In this document: positions 13,961 to 26,550 of the stretch, piece after piece
How positions within the stretch are numbered: position 1 is the stretch's first letter
How the letters are laid out: the number at the start of each line of letters is the position of its first letter
Assembly: GCF_910592395.1 (NCBI RefSeq)
Contig: NC_088325.1
Location: forward strand, 14,696,109 to 14,760,108
DNA: 64,000 nt
Direction: 5' to 3'
DNA from: Lineus longissimus
Taxonomy: Eukaryota > Nemertea > Pilidiophora > Heteronemertea > Lineidae
Translations under genes and position numbers: made by a program
The notes under the pieces: model-generated
Databases searched by the model: none
Seen by the model: the letters and a program-made list of their open reading frames with translations, nothing else
What the model was told of the DNA's origin: nothing

Positions 13961-16617
13961 CATTTCGGGCGTTCGAGTACTACCGAGGATGGTTTGAATC
14001 GGCAGCTGCTATTTTCGATGATGCATTGGGGCAAAAGGGTATTAGTGTCGGACCGTGACTTTTCCAATCAGGTTTAGTCAAAGGGTATCGGGCGTTTCAA
14101 GCTTTTTATACTCCTTCGTCATATCGAGAGGCGGAGGATATTGAAAACACCACTGGTGCCTGATGGTTAAAGGGGTACGCCGGTCGTTGACCTATATTTA
14201 CTGTTGGTCCAATTATATCTGCAAGTATATATAACGGCAAGTTTTCTCAGTTACCGGTACGGCAGTGGCGTGCGTCTTTTTCATTGAAACGGCCTCGCAC
14301 TACCGGCACCGGCACCGGAACATATCGTCGGTGATGATGGAGAGAGCGGTAGCCGGTACATATTCAGCATGGCTCACTAGAAACATGTCGTCCTTTGCAC
14401 CCTGCCTCTATTGCAGAAAAAGCGACGGACTGGCCCTTAGAACTGTTTTTCCTCCTGGGTGAACATCATAATTGCCATATCTTTCCAAAGCTTTGATCAG
14501 ACAAAATGTTCATATGTGTCAAGACAGGAAAGTTCTTGGAAGTAATAATGAATAATTTACTTAGAGAATATGGTATATGAAATAAATTCGTTCCATCAAA
14601 TGTTCGATAAAAAGGTGTACTTTGGGGAAATATCTTTTTTGCTTCAATTGTGTTAAGTTTTGACAAAAAAAGGTTTGCATGCTGCCTTTTTTCCATCATG
14701 TGTAATTTCGCCGGGGTAATGTAATGAAATATTCACTTAACAATACATAAAACTGCCTATTGCCCTTTTGGTTAACGCATTATGTACGCACGACTGACTG
14801 CGGGGGGTGGGGGTGAAATGTTTTGAAGGAATAATTGATATCTTCACCTATCCATGATTAGGCATGCGCATATATATTCACTGACAGCTGAAGGCCTAGA
14901 TGAGGCAAAAATGTCACATTGGAAATGTCATTCGATTCACAGTGTCTTGTACACGTAGTTAGAACGATAACCGCATGTCGAGAACATCTTTGTACGAAAT
15001 CACTGGTCCAGTGAAGGAGAAGACCGACATATCTCGCTTCAAAGGAAGGTATGAGTAAACGAGGCAAGTTTGCGGCAAGCAATTAGCAAGAGAAGCGTTT
15101 TGAAGGCTGGATAAAACCATTGTTCTTGAAATTATTGCTGGCATTGGTGGCCTCAATCTGGAAGACAGTGTGTCACTTTATCAGTTGCTCTTTTCATAAC
15201 TCAAGGCTGCTGTCTCAGAAATTAAAAACAAAATTCACATCATCCTATACCGCTCTCCGAGTCCTGATGTATATCTAATGTTCTATCACAATATGTGTAT
15301 GTTATCATATCTTGTACAGCAGTCCATACGACTACATGTATATTAATTACCTTTACTAAAATTTAGAGAACGCTAGCGGGCAATATTTACTTAAAAGGCA
15401 AGGTTATCAATTAGATTATATATCAAGACATAAGATCAGGGTCGAGGCGGCTTATATGTCCACATGACGAGCTCGCTCTTAATATGGTAATGAGGAATGC
15501 AGTTAACATTAATATCTCTTTAGGAATTTCAATTCGAGCGGAATGAACTTGATAGATCATTGTAATTTACATGAAACTAATGTTCTATCATTCCTGAAAA
15601 AAACCTAGAATGCGTCACAAGATAGTCTTAAAAAGACTAATTGATAATGAAAAAGATTTTCAGATCATTAATGTTTTATTCTATGCTGATTACCACGACG
15701 TGTATCGAGGAAAAATTTTAGTTGCTCTTTTGTAGCAAATGACTTTAATGACCTTTAATTTTCAATTAGTGCGCTGAGTCACTTATATTTAAGTCACGTC
15801 GTTTTATACAATCATAGAAAAGACTATAAATGTAATCTCGCGAGATCCAAACATTTGTGATGACGTCATTGGCGGGGTTTGTCTGCTCAGTGAGGAAAAA
15901 ATCGGGTCTCCACGTAATATATTGAAGTCGACACTTACAGCAAAAATAGTCGACTAATCAGAGAATATGTCTCCCTTGTAGGCCACTCCGCGCATGCAGC
16001 ATGAAATCTATGAAAGTGTAGTTAATAGGGTGGAAGAACTCTCTTTCCTCCTCGACGTCGTGTGGTGCTGCTTAGCTTGTTATCGTTCATTCTTTTTTTT
16101 CTGCGGCTGGTTCGCCGAATGGAGGAAATGCCAATAATCAAGTACGGTGGCAAAATGTCATTTTCTTGCCTAATTGAGTCGAAGAAGTTGTCGCTAAAAG
16201 GACATAGTCTGAAGTTGCAGCAGAAAAGACTCTCCTAAAACCTTTCAGATGCCATCGCTTTGTTGACAGAAATTCACTTGCAAGCACCAATTATATACCG
16301 AAAAGTATAAAAGGTGCGTTGCTGATAAACCTTTGAGAAAACTAACTGCGGTTTCTGCAAAAAATGTAAGGCATTGTGCCCTTCATTATAAACATATTTT
16401 TGGGTTCTTATAATTGATAATAAAAGTTAAAGAAAGACCCTCTATCATCCCGCAAAGAAGCTGACGAGAACCACACAATTTACTGGGATATTGCGGAGAA
16501 GGAAATGGGCCAGCTAGGCAAGAAAATGGACGGAAGTAACAAATAGTGTAATAAGATAGACTCAAACATTAATCAGACTTAGGAGACACATATGATGTGA
16601 TTGAACCTCAAGAACCA

Positions 16618-16779
16618 TGACAAGTGATTTATCAATGTCCTAATGAGATTGAAGAGGCTGTCTATGTGTGTCTTGATTACTGGCAATTGTGATAAAGGGC
16701 TCCTGTTGCGGTGCCAGACGTGTCAACAAATCATTTGCAAGGCCTGCATTGAAGGGTATGAAAGATGTCGTGCCTGATC
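16618..16779 (+). pseudogene. Possible B-box/RING-type zinc-finger fragment
   Basis: A frame of about 50 codons ending at a TGA near 16779 contains NCDKGLLLRCQTCQQIICKA followed by CIEGYERC. The CxxC...CxxC spacing and the hydrophobic positions resemble a TRIM B-box, but the final His ligands are missing and no RING or coiled coil adjoins. It is at best a relic. Confidence 0.25.
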
Positions 16780-19700
16780 GAAGGAGCTAGTGAGCTTGTT
16801 TCACTCCTTCCATAGTAAACAGGACATCGTTGGCCTGACTGTATTTTCTCCGTCTATGGAAGGTATAGAGTCGTATTCAAAGTTGATGCCTTTGACATGA
16901 TATCGATATACTGCGATATCGTAATTCTTAACCGACGTATCGATTTGGAGTGTTTCTATTGCTGTGTCTCTCATTGGTTGGGGAACGCTAAAAAAAGACG
17001 GACACGCTTCTCTATGTGTCCTGCGCTTGACAAGTCAGACTCTAGCTTTCTGTGAGGAAACACTGAGATATCGGGGAAAAGCAAATGCGTTCACGGGTCT
17101 CTCATTGATATAATATATGGCCTGCCCTAGTCATTTGCACAATGTTCTTGACAGATTTTGGCCTGGAAGGGAAGGCCGGTAAGCTTCGACTACATTATTT
17201 ACACGATGGTGGACAATCCTGTAATCTCACAATAGACAGGAAAAACATATCAATATATCACCCAGTCGCTTATGGTCTCACCATCCAACACCCACCGTTA
17301 TTACGGCTTGTACTTAATCGCCATCCTGTCGAGACATGTTTTTTATGTTTGGATTGGGACAATTGCTTATAACATACTTCGTAGGCCGTTTGATTGTTTA
17401 GGTTTGGCAGTGGCGCTGTGGGGTTTGCGTTGGTGCCAAGAAAGTATTGGCATTCCAAACGACCTTTCTTACCATGCATCTAGATATTAAGAAGAAGCAT
17501 GGTTATAGGAAAAAGCTAATAACAGCAAGCGCGGCGTGTAGGCGTGATGAATAAAACAGACTCCCTCATTGCTGAGTCTTAAAGCAAATGTGTTATGTTA
17601 TTCTTGCAAAAAATCTATCTAAAATAGTGCCAAAAATGGCTTAAGGTAGGTTTACAGACTTTGAACGAGGAATTCAATTGCTCTCTGCCGACAGGCAATC
17701 CCCCTAAGATGACTGAGTAGCGGTTATCGAGGCGGACATCCCATTGTAACCTCGTCCATCCTTTTTTCTTTGACACCTCACGCCTTCATCCATTATGCGA
17801 GCTTGTGTCTAGCCCCTTCTCTTCCCACTATGTCGTTATTGTGTAATTTAGATTCGTATCTACATTTACATAGCTATCGTTCTAACGTCATTGTGTGTCG
17901 TCACTTAATCAATAATTATCGTCATTTGCGATATCATAGTTTCTTTGTCCTTTAAGCCAGGCGTGTGCGGATTCTATCATTTTGCGTTCTTATATCAGGA
18001 GCAGTTTCTACTGAAAGCAAAATGGCATTATGAAATCAATAGGAGGCTTTAGGCAACAAGAAGGAACGCTGTTCTTCAGTAGCATACGATCGAGGAGACC
18101 AGAATGTGCCTGTTTGTTCAGCTTTAACCCGAACGAGGGCTCAAGCATCAATAAATGCCAAGGATTTGTTTGGACAGCATCAGCATTGTCCTTGCGACAG
18201 CGACGGAAGGAAATAGGTCGTACCAGCTTCGCTAATTGAGTTTCCCGGACAGACACCAGAGCTTTTGGCTGATTAGCTGATGACGATTGTTTTCAATACT
18301 ATCACGTACTGTTGATCATATTACGTCTGTTTGATTGATATACGAGAGCTAATACCAGCTGTAAGGTCCGTGGGGGTGCTATTCCGCTGTATGGAATATG
18401 CAGTTAGGGATGTGCATCCATAGACTGAGGCTGCGTAGCTATAGACTGTTCACCGTTGTTTCCATTGCCTGTATTTCATGTTCCCAGGTACAACCAATGG
18501 GAACGTCCAGGAAGCCAAACAAATGTTCCTTTTGTGTTTGGCGCTTCAGAAGGTCACACGCAAACACGGAACCTTATTGATGTGTCGTAAACGATATATC
18601 TTGATGTCTGCCATCTCAGTCACGCATTCTAACAAGATGAACAGTTCTACTAACTTCCTTGTTTTGCATAACGCCACGGTTAGATAGGTCTACTGGCATA
18701 TTAGACCATTACGTACTCTTTGACGATAAGCTCCGTCTCCAAAAACAATGCCACCAAACTTGGCCGTAATGATCGATGATGACACCATCTAGGTGGACCA
18801 ACTATACAGTCCTCAACAGAATCCAGCAGCCATGTTCCCAGCTTAAGTGTCCCGTACACGTGATATACCGCTGAGAAACACCGTGAAAGGTGCTTCTCCC
18901 CATTCTCAAGCCATTATCACAGTTTTACGACCGAAACGAATGATTTCATGGGTTTGTTCCTTATCTTCATTACTGGAAATAGGTCCCGTGGGAATTTCAT
19001 TGGTCATAAAATCTGTTCGCCTGAATATCTATCCGGTCGTTCACATGTTCTGGTAACATCACGCTTTCAACGGAAGTCAATTAAGTTGAAAGGATGAATA
19101 CAAACGGACAGTCAAACTTGTTAATTTGAAATGGTTTATGGTGATTATGGTTCTGACACTTGCGAATGCCAACTTTCAAGAATCTTCGCCAAGTGGAAAA
19201 ACCTTTTTGGGGGGAGACACAACACCTGACCCAATATGGATAGAGGGGTCAGCGGAGGTTCGTTTACGTTTGTATTCCGGTGCTCTTCAATTGATTAATG
19301 TATTATTTGCTACATTGCACAGTCGACTGAGGATGATGATCATCATAGTGTTTTGCCCTGCCGATTTTGACCTTTCAACCCCACGAAAGGTCTGTCCTCA
19401 TGATCGAAAGAGGTCACAGGTCACCAGTCGATTTGTTGCCAGCCCTTGACACTAGAAGGCCGACAGATCGACCTTTATACCTAAAAGTCGATCAGTGCCA
19501 CATTAAGTGGAACATAATAACAAGGCTATGGCCTCCAAAGGGAACTGGAAATTGGTATTGTCCAGATCTGGGTAATTTGACCCATATTGATAATTTCGGA
19601 TGGAATATTTATCGGTTCTGTCCTGAACCTAATATCGTAGCAGTCAATTATTGATAAAGCAATCAGCGGGCATTCACTGGGGTATGGCATCCGTCATTCG

Positions 19701-22700
19701 GACAGAGTTCATTACGTTTAACGTAAGGCCCACTTTCGTCATCGCCGGGGTCGAGGATCCTGTGGCTGATACAGAAAGCTGCGAATAATCTACTAATAAT
19801 CCAACTATCCCTGAAAGGTTTTATTGTACGTCGACCAATACTCTCGTTTAGTTATGATCACTGGCTGTTCGCGAATAGACTTTGGGGTATTCAGGGGTCA
19901 GAAAAATTTAGCAATGCGTTAATTGCAAGAAATGCAGAGATTAGTCTTTATATTCTCTTCGCAATGAGATAGTTTAAAACACCTTCTTTTTCAATTTTTT
20001 CAAGTTGAAGTTGTGCAAAGTTCGAAAAAGACAAAACCTCAGAATAGGACGGATATTAAAGCATCCGATCTGCGTACGTGGAAAGCGGTAACGAGGCTAC
20101 TCCAAGTGTGACTGTCTTCTGTGCAAGTCATCCAACTTGTGGTAGATTATAATGGGCTGCCTTAAGGAATCAACAACTACTTTCGCTTTCTAGGAAAGCG
20201 ATGTTTTTTTTCAGGAATGAATAGAACACCTTATGGTAGAATATAATGATAGGTGCGGTTTCGAAATTATAAGTCTCAAATTTAAAGTTGCTGCATTGAT
20301 GACTTTTTTGACCAGGGTGATCTAGTCGTAGAATCAGCAACTACTTCCGTGGCAGACTCCTTCGTATGCAGGACTGGCATAGCATACCGAAAGAACACTT
20401 GGCGATAACTTTTCGTTCGAACAGGATTTGGCCTCATGAGAGCCGAATAATTGGACCTTGGCTGATAGGAATGAGGGATGAGATTGGCAAGGAATACATG
20501 ATGAGTTTGAAAGAAATTATCAGGAAGCTGGTTTGTTGTTGTTTTTTGGCTTGCACGATTAATTTCTAGTTTTATATACACCTGACATTTTGAATGGTAA
20601 CCTTTTGCATAAATGTCGTTCTTTCAGATGATGTTGCTTCATATATTTTGGTCTTCGGACCAAGATATCGTTGATCATGAAAAAGTTGTCATCTGCCTTA
20701 CTCTCCTGTACTTTAAGATGTCATCGACATCAGTCAGTAGAAGAAACTGTTTACTTGATTATGAAGACCAAACAACATTATTGTAAATTGAATGAGTTAC
20801 CGCTTTCAGATTTTTTTATTCCCTTGAAGTGAATTTATCACTTTTTTGACAAACTATATCGCCGGATTCAGATTTGATGACATACTGGCTGTTGATGAAT
20901 TGAACCCTTGGGAGAGTATCAAACTAATGCCAATTGAGCGTAACCAGAAATATGAAAGTATGCTTGACAGGATTGTGAAATATTCCCAAGTGTTTCGGAA
21001 TCACGCTCGTACTATATGAACAGGAAAGAATCTAATATCTCCCAACGGTCTCAGTCAACCTTCTGGGCCCAGCTGCTCAATCGGAGACAATAGGAGACAA
21101 ATTCAAGAATTATGTCAACTGAGCGTTTTCTAGCCTTTAGCTTCTTTCCATAAGTTCAATAGGGAAAATATTGTTTTTTTGGTATTTGTATTTGATTGAA
21201 CGTTATATGACACAATGATGGAGTTTAGTAGTGTGCTTTTGGTGGTTCGTCCAAAATCAATTAGAAGAAGATACTCTATAATCTTCTCTGGAGGAAGACT
21301 GTCATGACTTATCAAGAAAGAGAAATACATCATACATTCAATTTCCTCGGCAAAATTCAGTTTTCGTGCGTTGTGAAATAGTCTACATTATACTGTATAC
21401 GTATTAAAATGTCTGTTCAAATTCCAAATCTGTGTGAACAATGTTGCAACTAAAGGCCGAGGTGAGATAGCTTTCGCCAATGGAGAAATAACGACCTATC
21501 ATGAAGACTAGTCATTGGATATATACCTCGTTAGTGCACTTGAGTAGCCGTTATTTGATGAAGGCAATGAAGGACTGGTCATGATACTTGCTGTGCAGGC
21601 ATTGTTATCGGACTGTGGTCTGGGTGATAAGAAGCAGTGATCGGAGCAGATGTGGACAGTTGGCTCAATTTCCCTTCGTAATTCCGCAGGTTCCTTTGGT
21701 GCATGTCTTATGAACCTGTTGAAAGTGTTTCAGGTTGGAGTGACCTTCGTACTTAGTGATCTCAGTAAGACAGTACATGAACGTGACACATGCTAAAAGG
21801 CGGTTCGTGCGATTATTAAGCGAACATAATAACTGCAATTTCACGTATGTGGTCGTCATAAACACCCCGGATAAGCCTAATCATAAACTCTGAGCATTAT
21901 GCGATTCCGATCATCTTGTGCTCCTGAGTTCCGAGTTGCCAATCTTGGGTTGTAATCCTTTTTGCATGAGTCTTTTACCTAGGTTAGAGTAGTTGTTGTC
22001 CTGGTCTCATGCTGCTTTGTGGTGTTCTCTCTTCAGTGGAATAGTACGTTATTCAGTCCATGCTGAGAGTTGGTGCAGAGGCTTCTAGCTTCGATTCAAG
22101 TCAACCTATTGAAGGAAAGTATTTAAGCCAGCCATTCTTATGAGAATCATGCACAGGTACATGAGAGGTTGTATATGAAACCGAATAGGATTGTTTACTG
22201 GAATCTTCTAAGAATCTTGCCAGGGTTTTCGTCCTGTTAATTATGACTTTGGAACACCCTATACCCACCCAGTCATTGCCCAGACACTTGACTTGATCTG
22301 CTCAATGAAGCCATAATAGTTCCCTCAGGGCGTGGGATGGACGGTGGTCCTCCTTCTAAGGAGAATGATATAGCTGAACAATTGAGTATCGTCTAAGTAC
22401 ACCCCAATGCCACTGGCAAAACAGTGGAACATGACTTGATGAATATGGTGGAAACAAGCTGACTATGGTGCTTTCGTGACTTTGTAAAGTTGATATGCTA
22501 CGTTAACAGTGTTTTCTTTCTTTTCGTGTATTAAGGATTTTGAATGTGGCTTTCTTCGACGGAAGGCTTTCCATTGCACCTTGACAAAGAACTGGCGGCT
22601 TTCCCATTGTAATTTGTCTTTTGCCTTTGAGTGTCTTCTCTGACCGAACAACCTATCCGTCTATGATCAACGGGTGCCCAAATAATGATTCGAGTAAAAG

Positions 22701-23507
22701 TTACTTTCATCATGATACCATACAAGCCCAATTGCTCTATTAAGAGCGCTGTATGCTCATAAGTGAAACAAGCAGCCGGTATAGACTCATTCCCTTGGAT
22801 TCATTGTGGCAGGCCCTCAGCCGAAAATGCTTCCTCGCTTGAGATATATTGCTTAGGGGTACGTACCATCTCGACAGCTTTGATTAGATTTTTGACCAGA
22901 TGACCCTCGTCGGCAAAATAATCAAATCAGTAGGAACTACAGGCTATTTCGTTAACCTGACTTGGAGTATAAGGTGACATTGTTGTAAATAAGGTGACAA
23001 TGTTTTTTTAGTCACTCCTATTCACTTGTAGAACTCAGACTCGAAAGCTGTTCGACATCGTGTACGCTTCTTTGCACCAACCCAATGCAAGTTAAACTCT
23101 ACACTAGCACTGATTGGTCAATTGAAAACCGAAAGACGCATCGATTGGCCAATTGAAACCAATTTTAAATCTTTACAGAGTGGTTTCTAAGTCTGTTTCT
23201 TTTAGTGATTAAGTAAATTGGGAGTACTGACAGCATCCCATGATTATTACATTTTGTTGAAGGACTGCTGCAGACGCTCTGCAGAAAAGTGCATGTGCGC
23301 GCGGTAATGATCATTAAATGGTTGTGTCAATTACCCGTCGAACCCTGGGCGGATATGGCTGAATGTTAAGGTCTGCTCTGTGGAGAAGGCTCCTTGGTAT
23401 CAATGGATTAACCCGGTTAGAGGTAAACATATCTCAGCATCACATCACCGGCCTACATATTATGTGAGTTGGAATTTAGGTCACGTTGCATTTGCATTTG
23501 AACTGGA

Positions 23508-23792
23508 TTAATGGGGGCAAGTGGCGTCTGCAAGAGTGACGAGAACGATTATATTTGATAGGAGCATAATCAAATTACATAATGATGTCCTTAGCTTAGC
23601 ATGAGAAAGGAAACTCTGAACGTATGGTCGAGATAAGTAATTAGCTTTGGTGTCTCGTAACAAGACCGTATCCACCACCCCCAGATCGAATAAACCGTTA
23701 GCTAAAGTGTGCATATGACATGGCGTGTCTTCAACTTTACCCCCTGGCGTGACATGAATAAACGAATTACCTACACCAGCGGCTGTGGGAGC
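23508..23792 (-). other. Candidate exon with good splice acceptor, unrecognised protein
   Basis: A strong minus-strand acceptor (TTGTCCATTTCAATTTGCAG) lies directly before a frame of 94 codons with GVGNSFIHVTPGGKVEDTPC and ANGLFDLGVVDTVLLRDTKA. The stop is at 23508, and the last third is hydrophobic. Looks coding, but I recognise no family and cannot find the preceding exon. Confidence 0.3.
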
Positions 23793-25118
23793 CTGCAAAT
23801 TGAAATGGACAAATAATTGTCATTATGAGGCAGGCAGTGCCAGTAATTTCGTTACCTTGAAATGTGGCCTCGGGTTACACACGATAACATTAAGCTTTGA
23901 AAAACATGCGTACTTTGAATCGAGATAGAAAGTAACCGTGTTTACTCGTGTGCTCACTGTTAAGTCAGTCAATTCTATAAAGTAGCTTAGAAAAACAACA
24001 CGAGACTGCTTTCATGACTGTCGACAGGCCTAAAACACCAAGTAAATATGATTCTTTTTGAGGTTTCTGCCATATGGTACCACTACCAAGGCGCTAGCTC
24101 ATGGGCTTATTTTTGTCTTTGATTTCTAAAGTTCAATATTTTCAAAGATGACGCCTAATATAAAACCCCAAACAGTTTGTTGCCAAAGAAAAAAAACTTG
24201 TATGACACTGTTTAACTCACGTTACAACGACGCAAATAACGTTTTGCAAACGCAATGAAAAACAAATCGCTATTGACAGGTTGTGCATCATTAACATGTT
24301 AAAGGTAAAATGTTTAAGCAAATTCGGTACAATGTTTAAGAAATGTAAAGTTTACTTTCACAGAATCAACGGAAAGGTTGAAAATAGACTCAATATAATT
24401 GTCGTTATTTCTGTAAGTAGGATGGTATAGTAAATACGAAATACAAGATTATCACATTCTAAGAAATCTAGGAGTCATTGACGCATCAACAGGTTTTTAA
24501 TCATCTGCTTTTTGACCTCTATTATATAGAACATAGAAATCATGGCATGACATTTGATTGTCAAAACAATCGGAATTATATCAACTTTTCTACCTTTCAT
24601 CCATCTTTATGACTCTCACAAAGATCGTTGTGATGCTTACTCGCGAAGATGCCGGATAATAGTTGACGACACTTAACACTAATAGCTCCAATGTATGGCG
24701 TTGTTTTGATTTCGTGTAACCAATGGTTACACCACAGTTTTAGATTTATTTAAGGAGGTGCCAAAATGATGTCTGTTTAACCACATGATGATTACCCAGG
24801 TTTAACTGACAACAGATTTCAGCTTGGTTCGGATCATTAGTTCTTTCATGGCCTTCAATGCATTCCGTTATATCTTCTTCACGTTTCATTCTTTGTTGAT
24901 AGATGGTGTGGACTTTTAGCATTCGATGCACTCTCCACTACTGGAGAGCATAAATAAACGATGACCTTGCTTTCTTGACCACCAGTCAGTAGGCTGTGTC
25001 TCCCACGTATACTCAAGGCAGTAGATACATGTAAGCCGTATCGCCATCCCCAGGGTCAACCTGTGGTGATGGATTTGAGTATTGTCTCTGAGAACAATCT
25101 GAAGTTACTTTTTATGCA

Positions 25119-26550
25119 ATCCCTGTCAAAAAATTAATCAGAAGTTTTACCATAGAAGGAATTGTACAGTAACTTATAGCGCTCTTGACGACAAACAGTT
25201 TTATTATTTGATGAAAATAAAATAGGTTAAATGTTTGATCAGAGTGCCATCTCGCCTCTGCTCCGTACCAGCATGCTGATGACAACAATATGTTGACCAT
25301 GATGTTTCCCACATCATGGTTTTGCCTTGTCAAAATATTTCACAAGTTTTGCCATAGAAGGAATTGATCACTAACTTATAGTGATCTTGACGACAAACAG
25401 TTTTACCAGCAACATGTAACAAGGGTTTTTTTGGTTTTTTTGTTTTTTTGTTGTTTTTGTTGTTTTTTGTTGTTGTTTTCTCATGAAATCATGAAATGTA
25501 AATATAGAAAAAAAAAGAAGTAAAATGTGAAATGTAAAATGTAAAAAAGAAAGTACAAGGGAAATCAAAATATATATTACAAAAAGAAAAGAAGACAAAC
25601 AGTTTTATTATTTGATGAAAATAAAATAGGTTAAATGTTTGTTCAGAGTGCCACCTCGCCTCTGCTCCGTACCAGCATGCTGATGACAACAATATGTTGA
25701 CCATGATGTTTCCCACATCATGGTTTTGCCTTGTCAAAATATTTCACAAGTTTTGCCATAGAAGGAATTGATCACTAACTTATAGTGATCTTGACGACAA
25801 ACAGTTTTATCAGCAAGACGTAACAAGTTTTTTTTTTTTTTTGTTGTTGTTTTTTTTGTTTTGTTTTCTCATGAAATAATGAAATGTAAATATAGAAAAA
25901 AAGAAAAATGTAAAATGTAAAATGTAAAATGTAAAATGTAAAATGTAAAATGTAAAATGTAAAATGTAAAATGTAAAATGTGAAATGTAAAATTTAAAAT
26001 TTAAAAAAGAAAGTACTAGGGAAATACAAATATATATTACAAAAAAAGAAGACGAACAGTTTTATTATTTGATGAAAATAAAATAAGTTAAGTGTTTGTT
26101 CAGAGTGCCATCTCGCCTCTGCTCCGTACCAGCATGCTGATGACAACAATATGTTGACCATGATGTTTCCCACATCATGGTTTTGCCCTGTCAAAATATT
26201 TCACAAGTTTTGCCATAGAAGGAATTGATCACTAACTTATAGTGATCTTGACGACAAACAGTTTTACCAGCAACATGTAACAAGGTTTTTTTTGTTTTTT
26301 TGTTGTTTTTGTTGTTTTTTTGTTGTTTTCTCATGAAATCATGAAATGTAAATATAGAAAAAAAAAGAAAAATGTAAAATGTAAAATGTAAAGTGTAAAA
26401 AAGAAAGTACTAGGGAAATCAAAATATATATTACAAAAAAAACAAACAAACAGTTTTATTTCACAAGTTTTGCCGTGGAAGGCATTGTTAACTAACTTAT
26501 AGCGGTCTTGACGACAAACAGTTTTACTAGCAACATGTAACAAGGTTTTG
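25119..26550 (+). repeat. Tandem array of variable 200-460-bp units
   Basis: Anchors of the form GTTTTGCCATAGAAGGAATT recur at about 25149, 25351, 25755, 26212 and 26472 (spacings 202, 404, 457 and 260). Full units have a T/GTT-rich tract, an AAAATGT-rich tract, the block CCTCTGCTCCGTACCAGC, and a hairpin (ACCATGATG / CATCATGGT, 9 bp). Length differences come mainly from the simple-sequence tracts and from loss of whole blocks in the first and last units. Frames inside are repeat translations, not genes. Confidence 0.9.
25905..25990 (+). repeat. (TAAAATG)n heptamer microsatellite
   Basis: About eleven consecutive AAAATGT units lie inside the third unit of the larger array, degrading to AAATTTA at the right end. 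Other units hold only two to four copies, so this tract has expanded locally. Confidence 0.9.

Larger units (their letters stand above)
13961..25118. other. Non-coding stretch with isolated exon-like frames
   Basis: Apart from the zinc-finger-like relic (16.6 kb) and the candidate exon at 23.5 kb, I see no coding signal, RNA gene or clear repeat. Confidence 0.55.

Noticed and set aside
18030-18239. Frame with a Kunitz-like piece (FSFNPNEGSSINKCQGFVW)
   Set aside because: Only one of the expected cysteine pairs is plausible, the opposite strand is equally open, and there are no splice sites or signal peptide.
25119-26550. CRISPR-like array
   Set aside because: Repeat units are long and variable, spacers are not distinct, and the context is animal.
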